A DNA stretch of 64,000 nt from Rhizopus arrhizus (GCA_024220505.1 JAKZZE010000005.1:1076501-1140500); one strand, 5' to 3'; positions 22,127 to 34,284 are shown, counted from the first letter of the stretch. Numbers and translations are program-made. Notes: generated by a model not told the origin, from the letters alone.

Positions 22127-23965
22127 TTAAACAGTCATATCTCTCTTTTTAAATAATGTTTTTCGACGATTCCATATGTTTCTAAATCTGTCCCATCCAC
22201 GAAGGATTTGATACAAAAGAATGGCAGTATAGGTAGGAAGTCCAATACCATCCAGCTGGAAATTACCCCATTTTAATGTTGTTTGCATAGCTGCACCAAT
22301 CACAACAGGGACACCGGCTACAAGCATATTTCTTGAATCTTTGAAATCAACTTGGTTTTCTACCCATATTCTTGCTCCAGAGACAGTAATTAACCCAAAA
22401 AGGATGATTGACAATCCACCAAACACACCTTCAGGGATGGTATGAATGGCTATAAAAATAGAATTAATAGGGTATAAGATAAAAATACACTCTATTTTTA
22501 CCTGCACCGAATTTTTGGATGAAACCTAAAATGATAGCAATGATAGCGGCGATTAGAAAAATCAAGGTGGAAAAGATTTGTGTAACAGCCTATTGTTATT
22601 TTTTTTTTTAAAATTAAGACCAAACTTATTTTATCTATATTTCACTTACCATCACTCCGATGTTTTCGGAATAAGTTGTTGTACCAGGTCCACCACCAGA
22701 AGCAGATACGATAGTAGCTATAGCATCACCTAAAATGGCGCGACCTAAATACTTATCCAGAGGCTTTTCCGCCATAGCGCCCACTGCTTTCAAATGACCC
22801 AAATTTTCTGCCAACAAAACAACACATACAGGAACAATGATACTAATTGCTTGGCCTTCAAACTTTGGCTTGACGAATTTGGGAGCAGCGAACCATGAAG
22901 CTTCATAAACTTCTGTGTAATCAATCGCTGGTCCTGCACCTGACCAACCCACGCCAAAATTGATAAGATAGGCAATAATCATACCTATCAAAATAGGTAT
23001 ACGCTTCAGCATTCCAGGTGCATAAATACTTATGAGTGAAATGAGCATAATCGTCGTAAAGGCCATCCAGCCATCGAATGATGTTTGTGTAGCATTTTGA
23101 AACGCAGAAGTTGACAAGTGGATACCAATTGTCATGACAACAGATCCAGTCACCACTGTTAAAATTTTTTAGCTATCAATTTGACACACCCTAAATATGT
23201 ATGTATCTTTTTTATTTACCTGGTGGCATGATATATTCAATCCAGTCATGTCCCACAAAGAATATAATTACTCCAATGAGGCCATAAACAATTCCACAAA
23301 TAAGAATACCGCCAGCGGCTACATCTGTATGTTCATTATACCCTGCTGAAGGTGAATAATTGTATCCCGTAGCTGAAACGACAACACCAATAAAGCCGAA
23401 TGAAGAGCCCACATAAGATGGAACTTGTAATCAATGTTAGATAAAGTAGGCTTCATATTCTTTCTCTTTACCTTTTCCACCCGTAATGATATAAAATATA
23501 ATGGTTCCGATACCAGAAAAAAATAGAGCAGCTAAACAAATATCATGATTAAAATATGTGAGGATTTTTCAGATAGATTATAGTACTGTTTGTATCTAAT
23601 CCCATCATAAGTGGAGCTGTTATTTAGAGTTTAGTAATACTATATCAATGCACGTTATAATCTATAGTATACCAAGGACAGTTGAACCAAACATGGCCAA
23701 AACATGCTGAATACCCATAAATAAACATTGGATCACAGGCGGTCTTTCGTCAATGTAAATGATACCTAATGGCCTTTCTGTTAGTACATTCTCAACATTT
23801 TTTGCTTTTTTACTTTTTACCTGAAGGTTTTAGTTTGTATCTTGGAAAATAATTCAATAATGTATGCTTTGAAAAGAACTTATGGGAAGTAGCTAAACTG
23901 TCTATATTCTGATCGAGGTGATCCTTTAGATCATGATCATGTATATCCATGGCATGCTTCTCCAT
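22127..23965 (-). CDS. NCS2-family nucleobase (uracil/xanthine-type) permease
   Basis: The gene is multi-exon on the minus strand. It starts at ATG 23965 (MEKHAMDIHDHDLKDH, a His/Asp-rich cytosolic tail) and ends RDMTV at 22127. Clear exons cover about 23822-23965, 23212-23412, 22650-23156 and 22127-22507, with short exons between. Seen: RPLGIIYIDERPPV, IQCLFMGIQHVLAMFGSTV (NCS2 QH motif), many hydrophobic spans, VVLLAENLGHLKAVG (the conserved N-x-G-H box, residues for substrate in UraA-type carriers), DAIATIVSASGGGPGTTTYS and ENIGVM. This GGPGTTTYSENIG signature is typical of UraA/RutG-type uracil permeases rather than UapA-type. Expected role: proton-coupled uptake of a nucleobase at the plasma membrane. 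Exon borders of the middle exons were not all resolved. Confidence 0.87.
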
Positions 23966-24151
23966 ATTTAAGGAAACAATGAAATTGAAGAAAAAGAAGA
24001 AGAAAAATTTTCATTTGATGTATTATTATATAACCAATGAATTTGTATGACTGAATTTCTTGATTTGGAAGTAACTTTACTCGTTACACATTGATTTACA
24101 TGCTATAAATGTTTTATTGACATAAAATATTTTTTACTGAACTTTTTTTCT

Positions 24152-25638
24152 TTATGCTTTGTTTTGTCTATAGTCAATATTATTGTTACTACGGTTGTTG
24201 CCACGGTAATATCCTCCTCTGCCACGATAATTGCCTCCGCGTCCTCGGTGATAGTTGTGACGGTATCGAGATTGGTCAGCAGTTGCCTGTCCAAATGTTT
24301 CCATATTCAGTTTACGTTCTTCTTGAAAGCGGTTACGACGTGGTTCACTAATTTTGAGGATCAGTGTTGGCCTATTCTTCTTGTGTAAAAGAGGGACTTA
24401 CTTTTCTCGTTGTTCGCTGCGTTCCTTTGATTCACAAGAGATATTATCAAAAAAGCTTGAACTCTAAGAATGAAAAAAAAAAAAAAAAAAAAAATATTAA
24501 GTCATTTCTTAGTATGCTGTTTTAATTTTTCCTAGTTACCTTGTTATAAAAACCATCAGAAGGATCTTCTGTTACTTCTTCTAAATCATCTACCTCATCC
24601 TTCTTTGTAAGTTCGTTTTTATCAAATTTTGCATTAGAAGCTTCAAAATCAAATTCTGAGGAAGGAACATTGAAATCCTGCTTGTTTCTGTTGTTTGCTT
24701 GTCTATCGTTAGTGTGGCGCTTACCACGATTATTTTCTTGACGACGATTATTTGAACGATATTGTTCATCTAAGGATGCCTGCTTTGGTTCATCCACTGG
24801 GTTTAACTCACTCACTTTCTTGGCTAATTCTTCAATAGTAGCTTCATTGATAGTAGGTTGCTGAGCAGCAGCTTCCTCCAACTCTGCTTTCAATTCATCC
24901 AAGGTATCCTTTTCGAGTTGATCAACTTCAGGTTCTGGAAGGGTAGGCTTCCAATAGCCCTGTGCAGCCTGAGGAGGCTGTTGTGGAAATTGCTGTTTTT
25001 GCTTTTGCTTTTGCTGTTGTTGAGAAGGTTGCTGTGAATGCTGTTGGTGTTGTTGTTGAACAACTGGAGATTGAAATGGTGGCTGTTGTTGTTGCTGTTG
25101 AGGAGGTTGCATGTACACATTACCACCCATGTATGGATTCATAGGAGGAGGATATCCACTCATGCTCTATATATGCACACGAGTATAAGAACACGTGCAA
25201 GTTTTCATTTTTTTTTTAACTTACCATAATAGCAGGGTCTTGAGGAAGACTTTGTGGAGGAGGAGGGGTAGGCTTTGGGGGTGCTTCAAAGACTTGAAGA
25301 TCCTTTATGTCTGAACCACGAAAAACAACGTAATCGAATACATGTTCGGAAGGAGGAATTTCTTCATCGGAATTTCCTTTACGACCTTCAGTACCAAAAG
25401 AACGAACTAATTTATAGAAACAGATTTAATGATCGTTTTTAATAAATTTATAGATTGCATCTATCCATTACCTTGCTTCAATCCTACTGTAGAATCTTGA
25501 GCATTAATGCTGTGAAGAATACCAACATAACGGATATCGCTCAAACTAATAAGCTATTTAAAACTTCAATAAACATTCTTTTTTCATTAAGAAAAGCCAT
25601 ACCGAGATTTTCGAACCAATATAATTTTCTCCTGACAT
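24152..25638 (-). CDS. SCD6: Scd6/Lsm14 (RAP55) mRNP protein
   Basis: A translation repressor and decapping-promoting protein of P-bodies. Exon 1 is 25603-25638 ([12 protein letters not shown]). The next exons complete the LSm14 domain: [57 protein letters not shown] and DLQVFEAPP. Then come a Pro/Gln-rich low-complexity stretch (24950-25163), the FDF box [13 protein letters not shown], the FFD box [14 protein letters not shown], the TFG box [18 protein letters not shown] and a C-terminal RGG tract ([16 protein letters not shown]). The order LSm, Q/P linker, FDF, FFD, TFG, RGG is complete and identical to the family. The FFD box is interrupted by an intron containing an A20-type run. The stop is at 24152-24154. 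It lies head-on to no close neighbour; the NCS2 permease is 187 bp downstream on the same strand. Confidence 0.94.
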
Positions 25639-26766
25639 TGTTTTATATTTTTGATAAAAGAAAAGAAAAAGAAAATGTTGAAATATAAAGATATTATTGG
25701 CAGAATGTTTTTTGTACATGACGCGCCTAGAATTAATCTTAGTACATTTCATCTTAAAGCGATGACGCATTATAATTAGCATTCCGACGGAGTTGATCCA
25801 AGTTATTAACAGTTTGCCGTTCATGATTATACGTAAATTATCATTAACAGCTTGTTTTTATTTCAGCCACGCCGATGAAAAACATTGAAAAAAAAAAAGT
25901 GATGCGATTGTTTTACTTCCTAAATTTGTTAGACTTTGAAACTAGTGTGAAGGACAGTTACGATCTTGTTAAATGTTGTGTCTGTCTGACAGCAATAAGT
26001 ATAAGTTATGCTTTTTACTTTAGACTTCCGAGTTTAGCAAAATGCGCATGTCAATTGTTGAGCCTAAAGGCAACGGATGCTGTAGATTTAGAACCTTAAT
26101 AATCATTTTTAAAGGAGGAGCAATTCCTATAGTGAAAAAGATACTAGTGAATTACCCAGTGGAAACACGATATATACATAGTCTGCTTTCATCTTTCTGT
26201 AAAAAGAAAGCATTCAAAAGTTAGAGCACCAATTTATAAGTAACTAATAAGGTCGATAAAAAACAATATTGAAATAACATTACTCTCACTAAGCTTATTA
26301 AGGTCTTCAAAAGAGCTTTGAGTATTGTAATATTTTTTTGCATTACCAATTTCGCTTCTCAAGCATAAAATTTAGATATCAATTCTGCTTTAGATCCCAC
26401 GTTTCTATTCCAGTTGTATGGTTAAATGATTTAGCAGACGGCTTTGTTACCTGAAAAGAAAAAAAAAGAAAAAAAAAAGATTGCGTTGCTATTGTTACCT
26501 TTGTGCATTTGACATATAAAGCAATGATAGCCAATCATATTCCTTGAAATTAACAGTGATGACTTCATATGTGGAGCGTTGCGGCTTGCGAATGGCTATT
26601 ATCTCAATAGATGCGAGTTCTGGCCATTCCGATTGGTATTTAGTACGTTACAATAGAGAACCCTCTAGTCAATAATCTGTACTATTTTCTGAACTTCTTT
26701 CTGTTCTTCTAACATTAAGTTAAGCATATTTTTCTCATACTGATATTTATGCCTATAAGATTTCGA

Positions 26767-27025
26767 ATAAATCAATATGTTGCCGAAGCAGAGGCTGAAA
26801 ATGTGGTAAATGCTCTCAGAGCCACGCTTTATTTTCCTTTATATTTTTAAAAACTTGTTTCAACCCCTTTCTTCCCCAAATCTTTCAATGCTAGCTATAT
26901 AATATATCTTTTTTTTGGGGGGGAGGGTGATAAATATACTAAGATAATTTTTTGATCTTGGATATCCATGAAGGGTGGGCATTTACCACATTTTCAGCCT
27001 CTGCTTCGGCAACATATTGATTTAT
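26767..27025. mobile_element. Foldback/MITE-like element with 47-bp perfect terminal inverted repeats
   Basis: The left arm 26767-26813 begins ataaatcaatatgttgccga. The right arm 26979-27025 is its exact reverse complement, ending tcggcaacatattgatttat. All 47 positions match, and the match ends at both borders. The 165-bp interior is AT-rich and non-coding with a G8 run near 26926. TA dinucleotides at the ends (26768-26769 and 27023-27024) would fit a Tc1/mariner-derived MITE. Alternatives are a foldback element or a hairpin-RNA source. The arms do not resemble the TIRs of the relic at 13542-15071. Confidence 0.7.
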
Positions 27026-28313
27026 CATTTCCTGAGTTGACTTTAATAATTTCAAGAAACAAATGCCTTAAAACTACTTTTGTTTAATTGTAATTAAGCC
27101 ATCGATAAGGAATGCAGTATGTATAAAATGTGAAGTAATGCTGTATGACATGCTTTTATCCAATGCAATTGAAAATAGGTTTCCTTTTGAGAAAAATGGA
27201 CAAGAATTGTTCTAATAATTAAATAGAGGCCTGTCTGATAAAACTTTAGTATTTTGAGACAATATTTTGGGAATGCTGCTCTAATCTGTAGAATTTCATT
27301 TTGAATTGGACAAAAATGCGTATCAAAGAAACTTCTAAATTGAAAATTCGATCTTTCTTGAAATTTATTGGTTTATAAATCACAGTTGAATACCTTATAA
27401 GCAATTCAAAGAATTTCTTGAAATTTATGGTTGATCATGTAACGCAATGGGAAAACTTTAAGGAATGTTTGAAACTTGGATAGAATAAAATTTTCAGAAT
27501 TTAGGCATGATCAATTTTTTCATTAAGAAAAGTCTATTTATAATGTATCTTTAAAGTTTGAACACGAATCATGCAAAGGTAAAAAGGAAGCTGTCGACAT
27601 TCAACTTGTGATGTGTTATAACCAAAAAGTAAATTTCAGTAAATATAGGTTTGTGAACTGCAAGATCCTATAAAATCTTTCATAAAACTAATATGTAGGC
27701 TTAGTATAGACTACATAACGACATCTCTTACCCTTTTTCTTTACCTTTCTCTTGATATATACAAATATTTTAGATTTATGGTGCATGGCATCTCATTTTT
27801 GCTGCATTGAGACGGTCAAGTATTTCCTTGTTCTTTCATTTCTTTTTGTTAAAATAATATCTATATTTGCTTTAAATTGAATTTTTGCCATCTGCTATGA
27901 AAAAAATAAATGAAAAAGCATACCAATTAACACTCATTTTGTGTGTCGTTTCTATTTTTTTTTGAAATTTGTAACGAAATGAAGAAATAAACTCTACAAT
28001 TTGATTTCTCATTTTCAGTTGCTCAATCTTGAGCACAAATTCCTTCTTCAATATTCTATAGTACATCTCCTTTTTTTGCCATCGTGCTTATTAGATTTAA
28101 ATCGTTTTTTTAAAGTTCAACTTTTGTTTTTTAGCAAAGGATTATTGGGTTTTCTTTTTTTATTCTTCACTAATACCAAATAAGGCTGCCTTCCTTTCCT
28201 TATATCTCCCTTTCTACTTTACTAAAGGTCTCAGGGGATATTATTTAGACTCAAACCGCTTTTCTTCCTGCATGAAAATGGATACCTCAAGCTTAAATTT
28301 ATGGGTATTTTAT

Positions 28314-28351
28314 CCAATTGTGACGTGTTGTACGTGTCACGCACACGTTAC
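28314..28351 (+). promoter_or_regulatory. CCAAT box and ACGTG cluster upstream of Rab11
   Basis: A CCAAT pentamer sits at 28314-28318, about 77 bp before the start codon. It is followed within 5-30 bp by three ACGTG/CACGT cores (tgacgtg at 28321, tacgtgt at 28331, cacacgtt at 28342). CCAAT is the known target of the Hap complex and ACGTG cores suit bZIP or bHLH factors. Function here is inference. Confidence 0.35.
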
Positions 28352-28394
28352 CTTTTGATTCAGAAGATTTCTTCTTTTTTCTTTCTCATATACA

Positions 28395-29236
<842 letters not shown>

Positions 29237-29824
29237 ACAAGTTTATGAAAAAAAAAAGTTAGTGTATAAAGTAACCCCTCCCCTTTCATTATTTTCATAA
29301 ACACTTTTATGTATCCATCATTTATTAAATTGACTTCACAATTTTTTCAATTCTTCAAATTCAGCAAAAAAATTTAACCGAATTTAAAAAGATATATCTC
29401 TCATTTTCAGAGTATGTAGACCCAATACATCAACAATATGAAATGTAACATCTAATAAAAATAAAAATAAAAAAAGTTGTGTATTATCATATATACATAT
29501 TTTGAATCTTTTTACAGTCATTTTATATTGACTTGATCAAGCTTTTCAAAGAAACAATATTAAAATTGAGATGTTTTACGGAAGAAAATTATGTATGCTT
29601 TCTAAAGAAAACATATATCACACCGTCCTTGATTAATCATAATGACATATGTTTAGCCACATATATAAATAATATAATATAAATTAAGGATAAAAATCAA
29701 ATCCTACTACTAAAAAGTTCATAAACTTTATTAAAATGGGTCACATTATAAAATCAAAGCCCTCTTTTTTAAGCCAAGATAATAAACTGCATCCCTTAAT
29801 TTCTTCAATTACAATGAAAGCTCT
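29237..29824. other. Intergenic between convergent Rab11 and SHO1
   Basis: AT-rich 3' flanks of two converging genes. T- and A-runs probably serve polyadenylation of both. No gene is seen. Confidence 0.45.
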
Positions 29825-30839
29825 TTACGATGAAGGGGCAAACTATAGAAGAATGGATTAGTTTCATTTTTATAGCAAGCAAGGATTATTACTTACATAA
29901 TTACTTGGGATAATACCCTCTGTACCATCCGATTTACGTGCTTGCCACCAATTGCCATTCCTATCTACAATTTCCAGAATTTCACCTTTACTAAAACTCA
30001 ATTCATTTGGATCTTCTGGATTAGCTTGATCTATAAACTGATAAGTAAAAAGGAGAAGAAAAAGATGCTTTCTTACATGCGTGTAATGCTTGTACTCTTT
30101 CACGATATTCTACTGTTGTTGGAGATGGAACTGCTGTTGCTTGTGCTGCTGCTGCTGTTGTTGTTGGTGGTGGTGGTTGTTCTATAACTGGATCTGATAG
30201 TGTTGTTTTTTCTTCTCTTCCCATTTCATATTGTGGCTGATGTACACCCACTGCATTATTATTACTATAATGGCATGGACCATATTGGCCCACAAAGCTT
30301 TCAGGATCACTGCCAAAAACCATGACCCAAATAAACTAAAGCATAAATGAATATTTACATCAAAGGAAATAAAATATTATTATAACCCTTACTTGTATAA
30401 TAATCAATATGACATATCCAGCAGCATAAGCACTAGATCCTCCTCCGATAAGTCTTGATATTGGGACAATAGAATCCAATTGAAATGTTAATAATGATAT
30501 ACTTGCACCCAAGAAAGCTAATATCTGTATAATAGATGCATTAGGTAATCACTACGCTTTTTCTCCTTATTTGGGTACCATCATTCGATAATGTACAAAT
30601 GTATGAGTTGTTAATATACAAGTGACTCCAATAATTAATAATAATTCATATACAACAATCCACCAGGCTCCTCCACTCACTCTTGTTCTAAATACACATG
30701 CTCCAATAAAAGCAATAAGCCAAGCAATCTATAAGCACAAAAGCATATAAGCTATACAATTTAAACAAGTCATACAATGCCTTACGTAAGAAAGCACAAG
30801 AGTTGATAATAAAAGTATATTATCGAATAGGCTTGCCAT
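29825..30839 (-). CDS. SHO1: Sho1-type osmosensor with SH3 domain
   Basis: A four-helix plasma-membrane protein that feeds the HOG MAPK pathway. It starts at ATG 30839 ([19 protein letters not shown]). Hydrophobic spans follow: [47 protein letters not shown] and [13 protein letters not shown], then [12 protein letters not shown] cytosolic linker rich in Pro, Thr and Ala comes next. The SH3 domain is at the C-terminus: [40 protein letters not shown] and PSNY, with the ALYDY-type and WW residues in place. A perfect GTAAGTA donor in the Tyr codon region lets the last exon end SNYFAPSS at 29825. Without it the protein would end NNPCLL at 29870. I prefer the spliced end because SNYF is the usual SH3 close. 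Confidence 0.9.
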
Positions 30840-31032
30840 TTACAAGTTGATTAATGAGAAGAAAAAGAAAAAGGAAAAAAGGAACAAGAATAACGTAAAA
30901 CGGAGCAAGTTGAGCCAATGAATTCAAAAATTCATCTTCCGACACTATCGAGGCTTTTTTTCTTTAAGCAGAACAAAGGCTTTGCTTTTTGACATGAAAC
31001 AAATGCAAATATATTAAGTAAAAAAAAAAAAT
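30840..31032. other. Short intergenic spacer
   Basis: Upstream region of SHO1 and the 3' flank of the MCT gene, both on the minus strand. No element was recognised. Confidence 0.35.
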
Positions 31033-32511
31033 CTATACTTTTATGAAAGGATACCAGCCTGCTCTCATTACACGGACAGTCCAAGCCAATAGGCCAGCAA
31101 AGATCATCAACACCCCACCAAAGATAATAGCATGATCATACCTTGGATTTCCACTTTCTTCATCAATCAAGATAGAACAAATCGGTGATCCAAACAACCC
31201 ACCAAAGAACCAAGCGAAAAACAATAATCCATTGGCTGCCTCTATATCCTCCATACCCACCACTTGACCTAGCAGGGCAGGTACCATCGTAAGGTGTCCT
31301 CCACCAAAATATCCAAAGAGGGCAGCAAAGGCCCAAATGGTTGCTGCATTCTTGGCAGGCAACCAAACTGCAAGACACATGACACCTGTCATAGTTGTCA
31401 CAAAGAAAGTCATATTGGCTCGTCCCACATAGTCACTGATCCACCCGCTGGATATTTTACCAACAATCATCACACCCGAAATAATAGCTGACATGTTTGT
31501 ACCAATCCAAGAATCCAAGTGAAGATAATTTGCATAAGCTATAGTACTTGTGAGTTAAAATTACTATTGTAGCACTGTTGATGTTGTACCTGGCAGGAAG
31601 CTAGAGGGTACATTAAAGGCAAAATTACCAATAAATTGTACACAAAAGAGTAGAATGAATTGTTTATTACGAAACGGTGTCAGATCGAACACTTTGATAT
31701 CCTTCTCAGGTAACTCATTCAGGGGCCTTACGGTACATGCAGCAATCGATAAGCAAACAAATGAGATGAATCCAACGATACGTAATGCCCACTGATATCC
31801 TAATCGATCCATCGCAGCTTGTACAACATTCGACAACACAAGTCCACCAAATCCTGATCCAGAAATCGCGATACCCACACTCAGTCCTCTCCGCTTTGAA
31901 AACCACTGCTGAGCTGCACTAATACATGGAAACCAAACAAGAGATGCACCAATTCCTGAAAGTAATCCTTGTGTTAAATAAAGATGCCACATCTGTCTGG
32001 TAAATTAATAAGCGTTGGTTCTTCTTATTTGCTTACTTGAGTGGCTATACTGGATAACATCATCGATAATGTACAAAAGACAAGGGCAGTGATCAGCATC
32101 CATTTATATCCAACTTTAACTATAAACCAGCCATAAAATGGGCCGACAATATTGGATAATGCTAACCAAAGTGATCCGATCCATGATAATGCTGTCATTT
32201 GATCTTTGAATACGTATGTATTGTAATAATTTAGAAACACGCCCCAAACATAATTGTATCCTTGTCTATTCTCTAATGATTAAAATACATATGTGCAATG
32301 AATACATCGTTTATTATTTACGTGCAAAATAAACCCTAATCAAGCAAATAAGCATCATTGAATAAAATCTTTTTTTTTTTTTTTTTTTTTTTTTACTTAC
32401 ACAAAAGCAACCCAAAAGAACTAACCATGCTCTTCCACCATCAGGAGGATCCCTTGTTGATTTAATGGATTCCACATCACTCTTTCTTTCTTTTTCGCTC
32501 AAAATAGACAT
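31033..32511 (-). CDS. MFS transporter of the monocarboxylate (MCT/Mch) type
   Basis: It starts at ATG 32511 (MSILSEKERKSDVESIKS), followed by DPPDGGRAWLVLLGCF, the MCT family signature at the head of TM1. Exons cover about 32402-32511, 32025-32270, 31590-31992 and 31033-31530. Between them they encode 12 hydrophobic spans including YNYVWGVFLNYY, LSWIGSLWLALSNIVGPFYG, LVWFPCISAAQQWFSKRRGL (MFS loop 4-5 motif with RRGLSVGIAISGSGFGG), LLFCVQFIGNFAFNVPSSFL and GRANMTFFVTTMTGVM. The C-terminus is RAGWYPFIKV. Fungal MCT-like proteins carry monocarboxylates, riboflavin or unknown solutes, and the substrate cannot be told from sequence. The intron near 32370 is mostly a T-run of about 23 nt. Confidence 0.9.
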
Positions 32512-32842
32512 CAGGAACCGAAAAAAAGAAAAATGAAGGAAATTGTAGAAAAAATGAAAAAAAAAAATATTTTGCTTATATAATTTTCAAAAGTAATTTA
32601 TATTCCCCGCTTTTTTTTATTTTATTTGACAAACTGATTATCTTTATGCTCGATGTACTGCATAACTTTTTTTCTAAAGAGAAAGAGAGTAGATAATCAA
32701 GCAAGACAAAAGATTTCTTGATATCAATCAATCATATTACATATACCGAATTAATTCCATTGGTCAAAATGATATACGCATGAAATTCTTTTTTTTTTTT
32801 TTTTTTTTCTTTTTTTTGGTTTAGTTTACAATTACAACAAAC
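32512..32842. other. Divergent promoter region with T-runs
   Basis: Lies between the starts of the MCT gene (minus) and the CTLH gene (plus). It contains T-runs at about 32788-32808 and 32811-32818 and AT-rich DNA. A bidirectional promoter is plausible from geometry alone. Confidence 0.35.
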
Positions 32843-33723
32843 ATGGAAAATAGGGCTATTATAATTGAGTACTTGCTTCATTATTGCCACAAGGATTCAG
32901 CAAAGGCGCTATTAAAAGAAATGAAAATGCTAGATAGTTGTTCAGATTCAATACAAAATAAGGATAGTAAGATTAAATAAAATTAATCATGCTCATTATT
33001 AATCATCTACTAATAGTTCAATGCACTACAAATGGTTTATATTAAGATGTATATTCATAATTTATAATTAATCCCTTGTATAATAGATTCATTTAAAGAG
33101 GATAAAATTGACTGGAAACAAGTAGAAGCAAGAAAAGGTATGATGGGAACAATAGCAATAACTCTATTATTAATAATACCTGATAATAGAAGTATATGAA
33201 TTTATTAAAAAGGGAGATATTCAACAAGCATTTATCCTCATAAACCGTCATTTTCCATCCTTAACATCATCAACAAGCAATAAGGAAACAGATTTTATTA
33301 TTTATAAGCTTTACTGTCAACAATTTATTGAAATACTAAGAACGTCAGGCGCGTTAGAAGCTATTGAGTTTGCACGATGTCATCTTAGGCCTTATCGTGA
33401 AGTTTATAGTGAATATACAAATAGTATCTTGTGCTTAATAGCCTATACAGATTTAGAACATGAAAGAATAAAGCACATCATGAGCCAAGAACATAGAGAT
33501 GACATAGCAGATCAAGTAAATCAGTTATTATTAGGTAACAATATGCACTACTTATACATAAGCGTATGTACTCAATCATAACATAGAAGCCCAGGGTTTA
33601 CCACAACAAACTACACTAGAGAAATTATGGAGACAATCTAAAGTGGTTGAGAATGAACTAAAAAATAGACAGCAAGGTCTATTAAAGAAAAAGGATAACA
33701 GCAAGGATTGTCAATATAAATAA
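32843..33723 (+). CDS. LisH/CTLH/CRA-domain protein (GID8 or RanBPM type)
   Basis: Starts at ATG 32843. LisH segment: IIIEYLLHYCHKDSAKALLK. CTLH segment, built across splices: FKEDKIDWKQVEARKEVYEF then IKKGDIQQAFILINRHFPSL. CRA segment: FIIYKLYCQQFIEILRTSGA, LEAIEFARCHLRPYREVYSE, CLIAYTDLEHERIKHIM, and after a further intron the GLPQQTTLEKLWRQ tail to TAA at 33721. This domain trio marks subunits of the GID/CTLH E3 ubiquitin ligase, which in yeast degrades gluconeogenic enzymes. The tail with LPQ...LEKLWRQ looks closer to the C-terminal part of RanBPM/Gid1 than to Gid8, but the SPRY domain of Gid1 is absent. The gene ends 40 bp from the eL38 stop codon on the other strand. Confidence 0.85.
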
Positions 33724-33763
33724 CTCTGTGTTCAATAATAAACAAATTTATTATATATCATTT

Positions 33764-34284
33764 TTAGATTTCTTGAACAACGAGTGCTAATGATAACAAG
33801 AATGAGTTGTTATGTATCATAAAAACATCATGTATAATCTTACCAGGAGGAAGAGATTGTCTAAGCTTATTGGCCTTGGACTTGTCCTTGACAACAAGAG
33901 TGTAGAGGTAACGAGAACATCTGACCTTGAACTTGACATTATCAGCGTTCTTCTTGACGCGAGCAGACTTGGCATCCTTTCTACGGGCAATTTCAAGAAA
34001 CTCCTTAATATCCTTAATTTGCTTAGGCTATACACACAAATGCATTAATATTCAAGAACATTTCAAATAACTAAAAAGTGAAAGAGAAAGAAAGAGAGAG
34101 CAATCATAGTGATGAGCTACTCTGTTGAAATTATGTAATGTTATTGCTGGATATAAAGTTATCCATGTGTTGATAATTCACTCTATTCATCCATCCACCC
34201 ATCCATCCATTCATTCATTCATCAATACAGTGATCCATATTGCTTCTTTCTTTCTCTTTCAATTCTTTGTTGCCATTTTACCAT
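33764..34284 (-). CDS. RPL38: Large ribosomal subunit protein eL38
   Basis: Three exons on the minus strand: 34282-34284 (only the ATG), 33844-34027 and 33764-33786, together 69 codons plus stop, the usual eL38 size. Seen: [60 protein letters not shown] and the spliced end PALVVQEI. The protein sits in the 60S subunit. Exon 2 begins exactly at the Pro codon after Met, and ATG followed by GTAAAA at 34281 supplies the donor, so the start codon exon is inferred from splice signal and frame. The 254-nt first intron is long for this window. It carries an ATCC/ATTC microsatellite, and no snoRNA boxes were found in it. Confidence 0.88.
34190..34226. repeat. ATCC/ATTC tetranucleotide microsatellite in the eL38 first intron
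   Basis: Runs of atcc/cacc then attc units within the intron on the opposite strand. Simple sequence with no coding role seen. Confidence 0.7.

Larger units (their letters stand above)
25639..28394. other. Gene-free AT-rich region
   Basis: About 2.75 kb with no supportable exon. It contains the 47-bp inverted repeat element (26767-27025), a 15-bp direct repeat pair (27354-27368 and 27414-27428) and the proximal promoter of the Rab11 gene. Short ORFs at 25875 and 26042 show no recognisable domain and no splice logic. Confidence 0.5.

Noticed and set aside
24890..25229. Overlapping ORFs on both strands rich in Asn, Leu or Val in the Q/P stretch
   Set aside because: Shadows of the CAA/CAG-type repeat in the Scd6/Lsm14 gene; no domain of their own.
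26042..26224. Short ORF with KGNGCCRFRT reminiscent of a Cys-rich peptide
   Set aside because: No leader, splice context or conserved pattern; it sits in AT-rich gene-free DNA.
34028..34281. Possible intronic snoRNA in eL38
   Set aside because: No RUGAUGA/CUGA pair or ACA box with suitable spacing was seen; the ATGA-like words come from the microsatellite.
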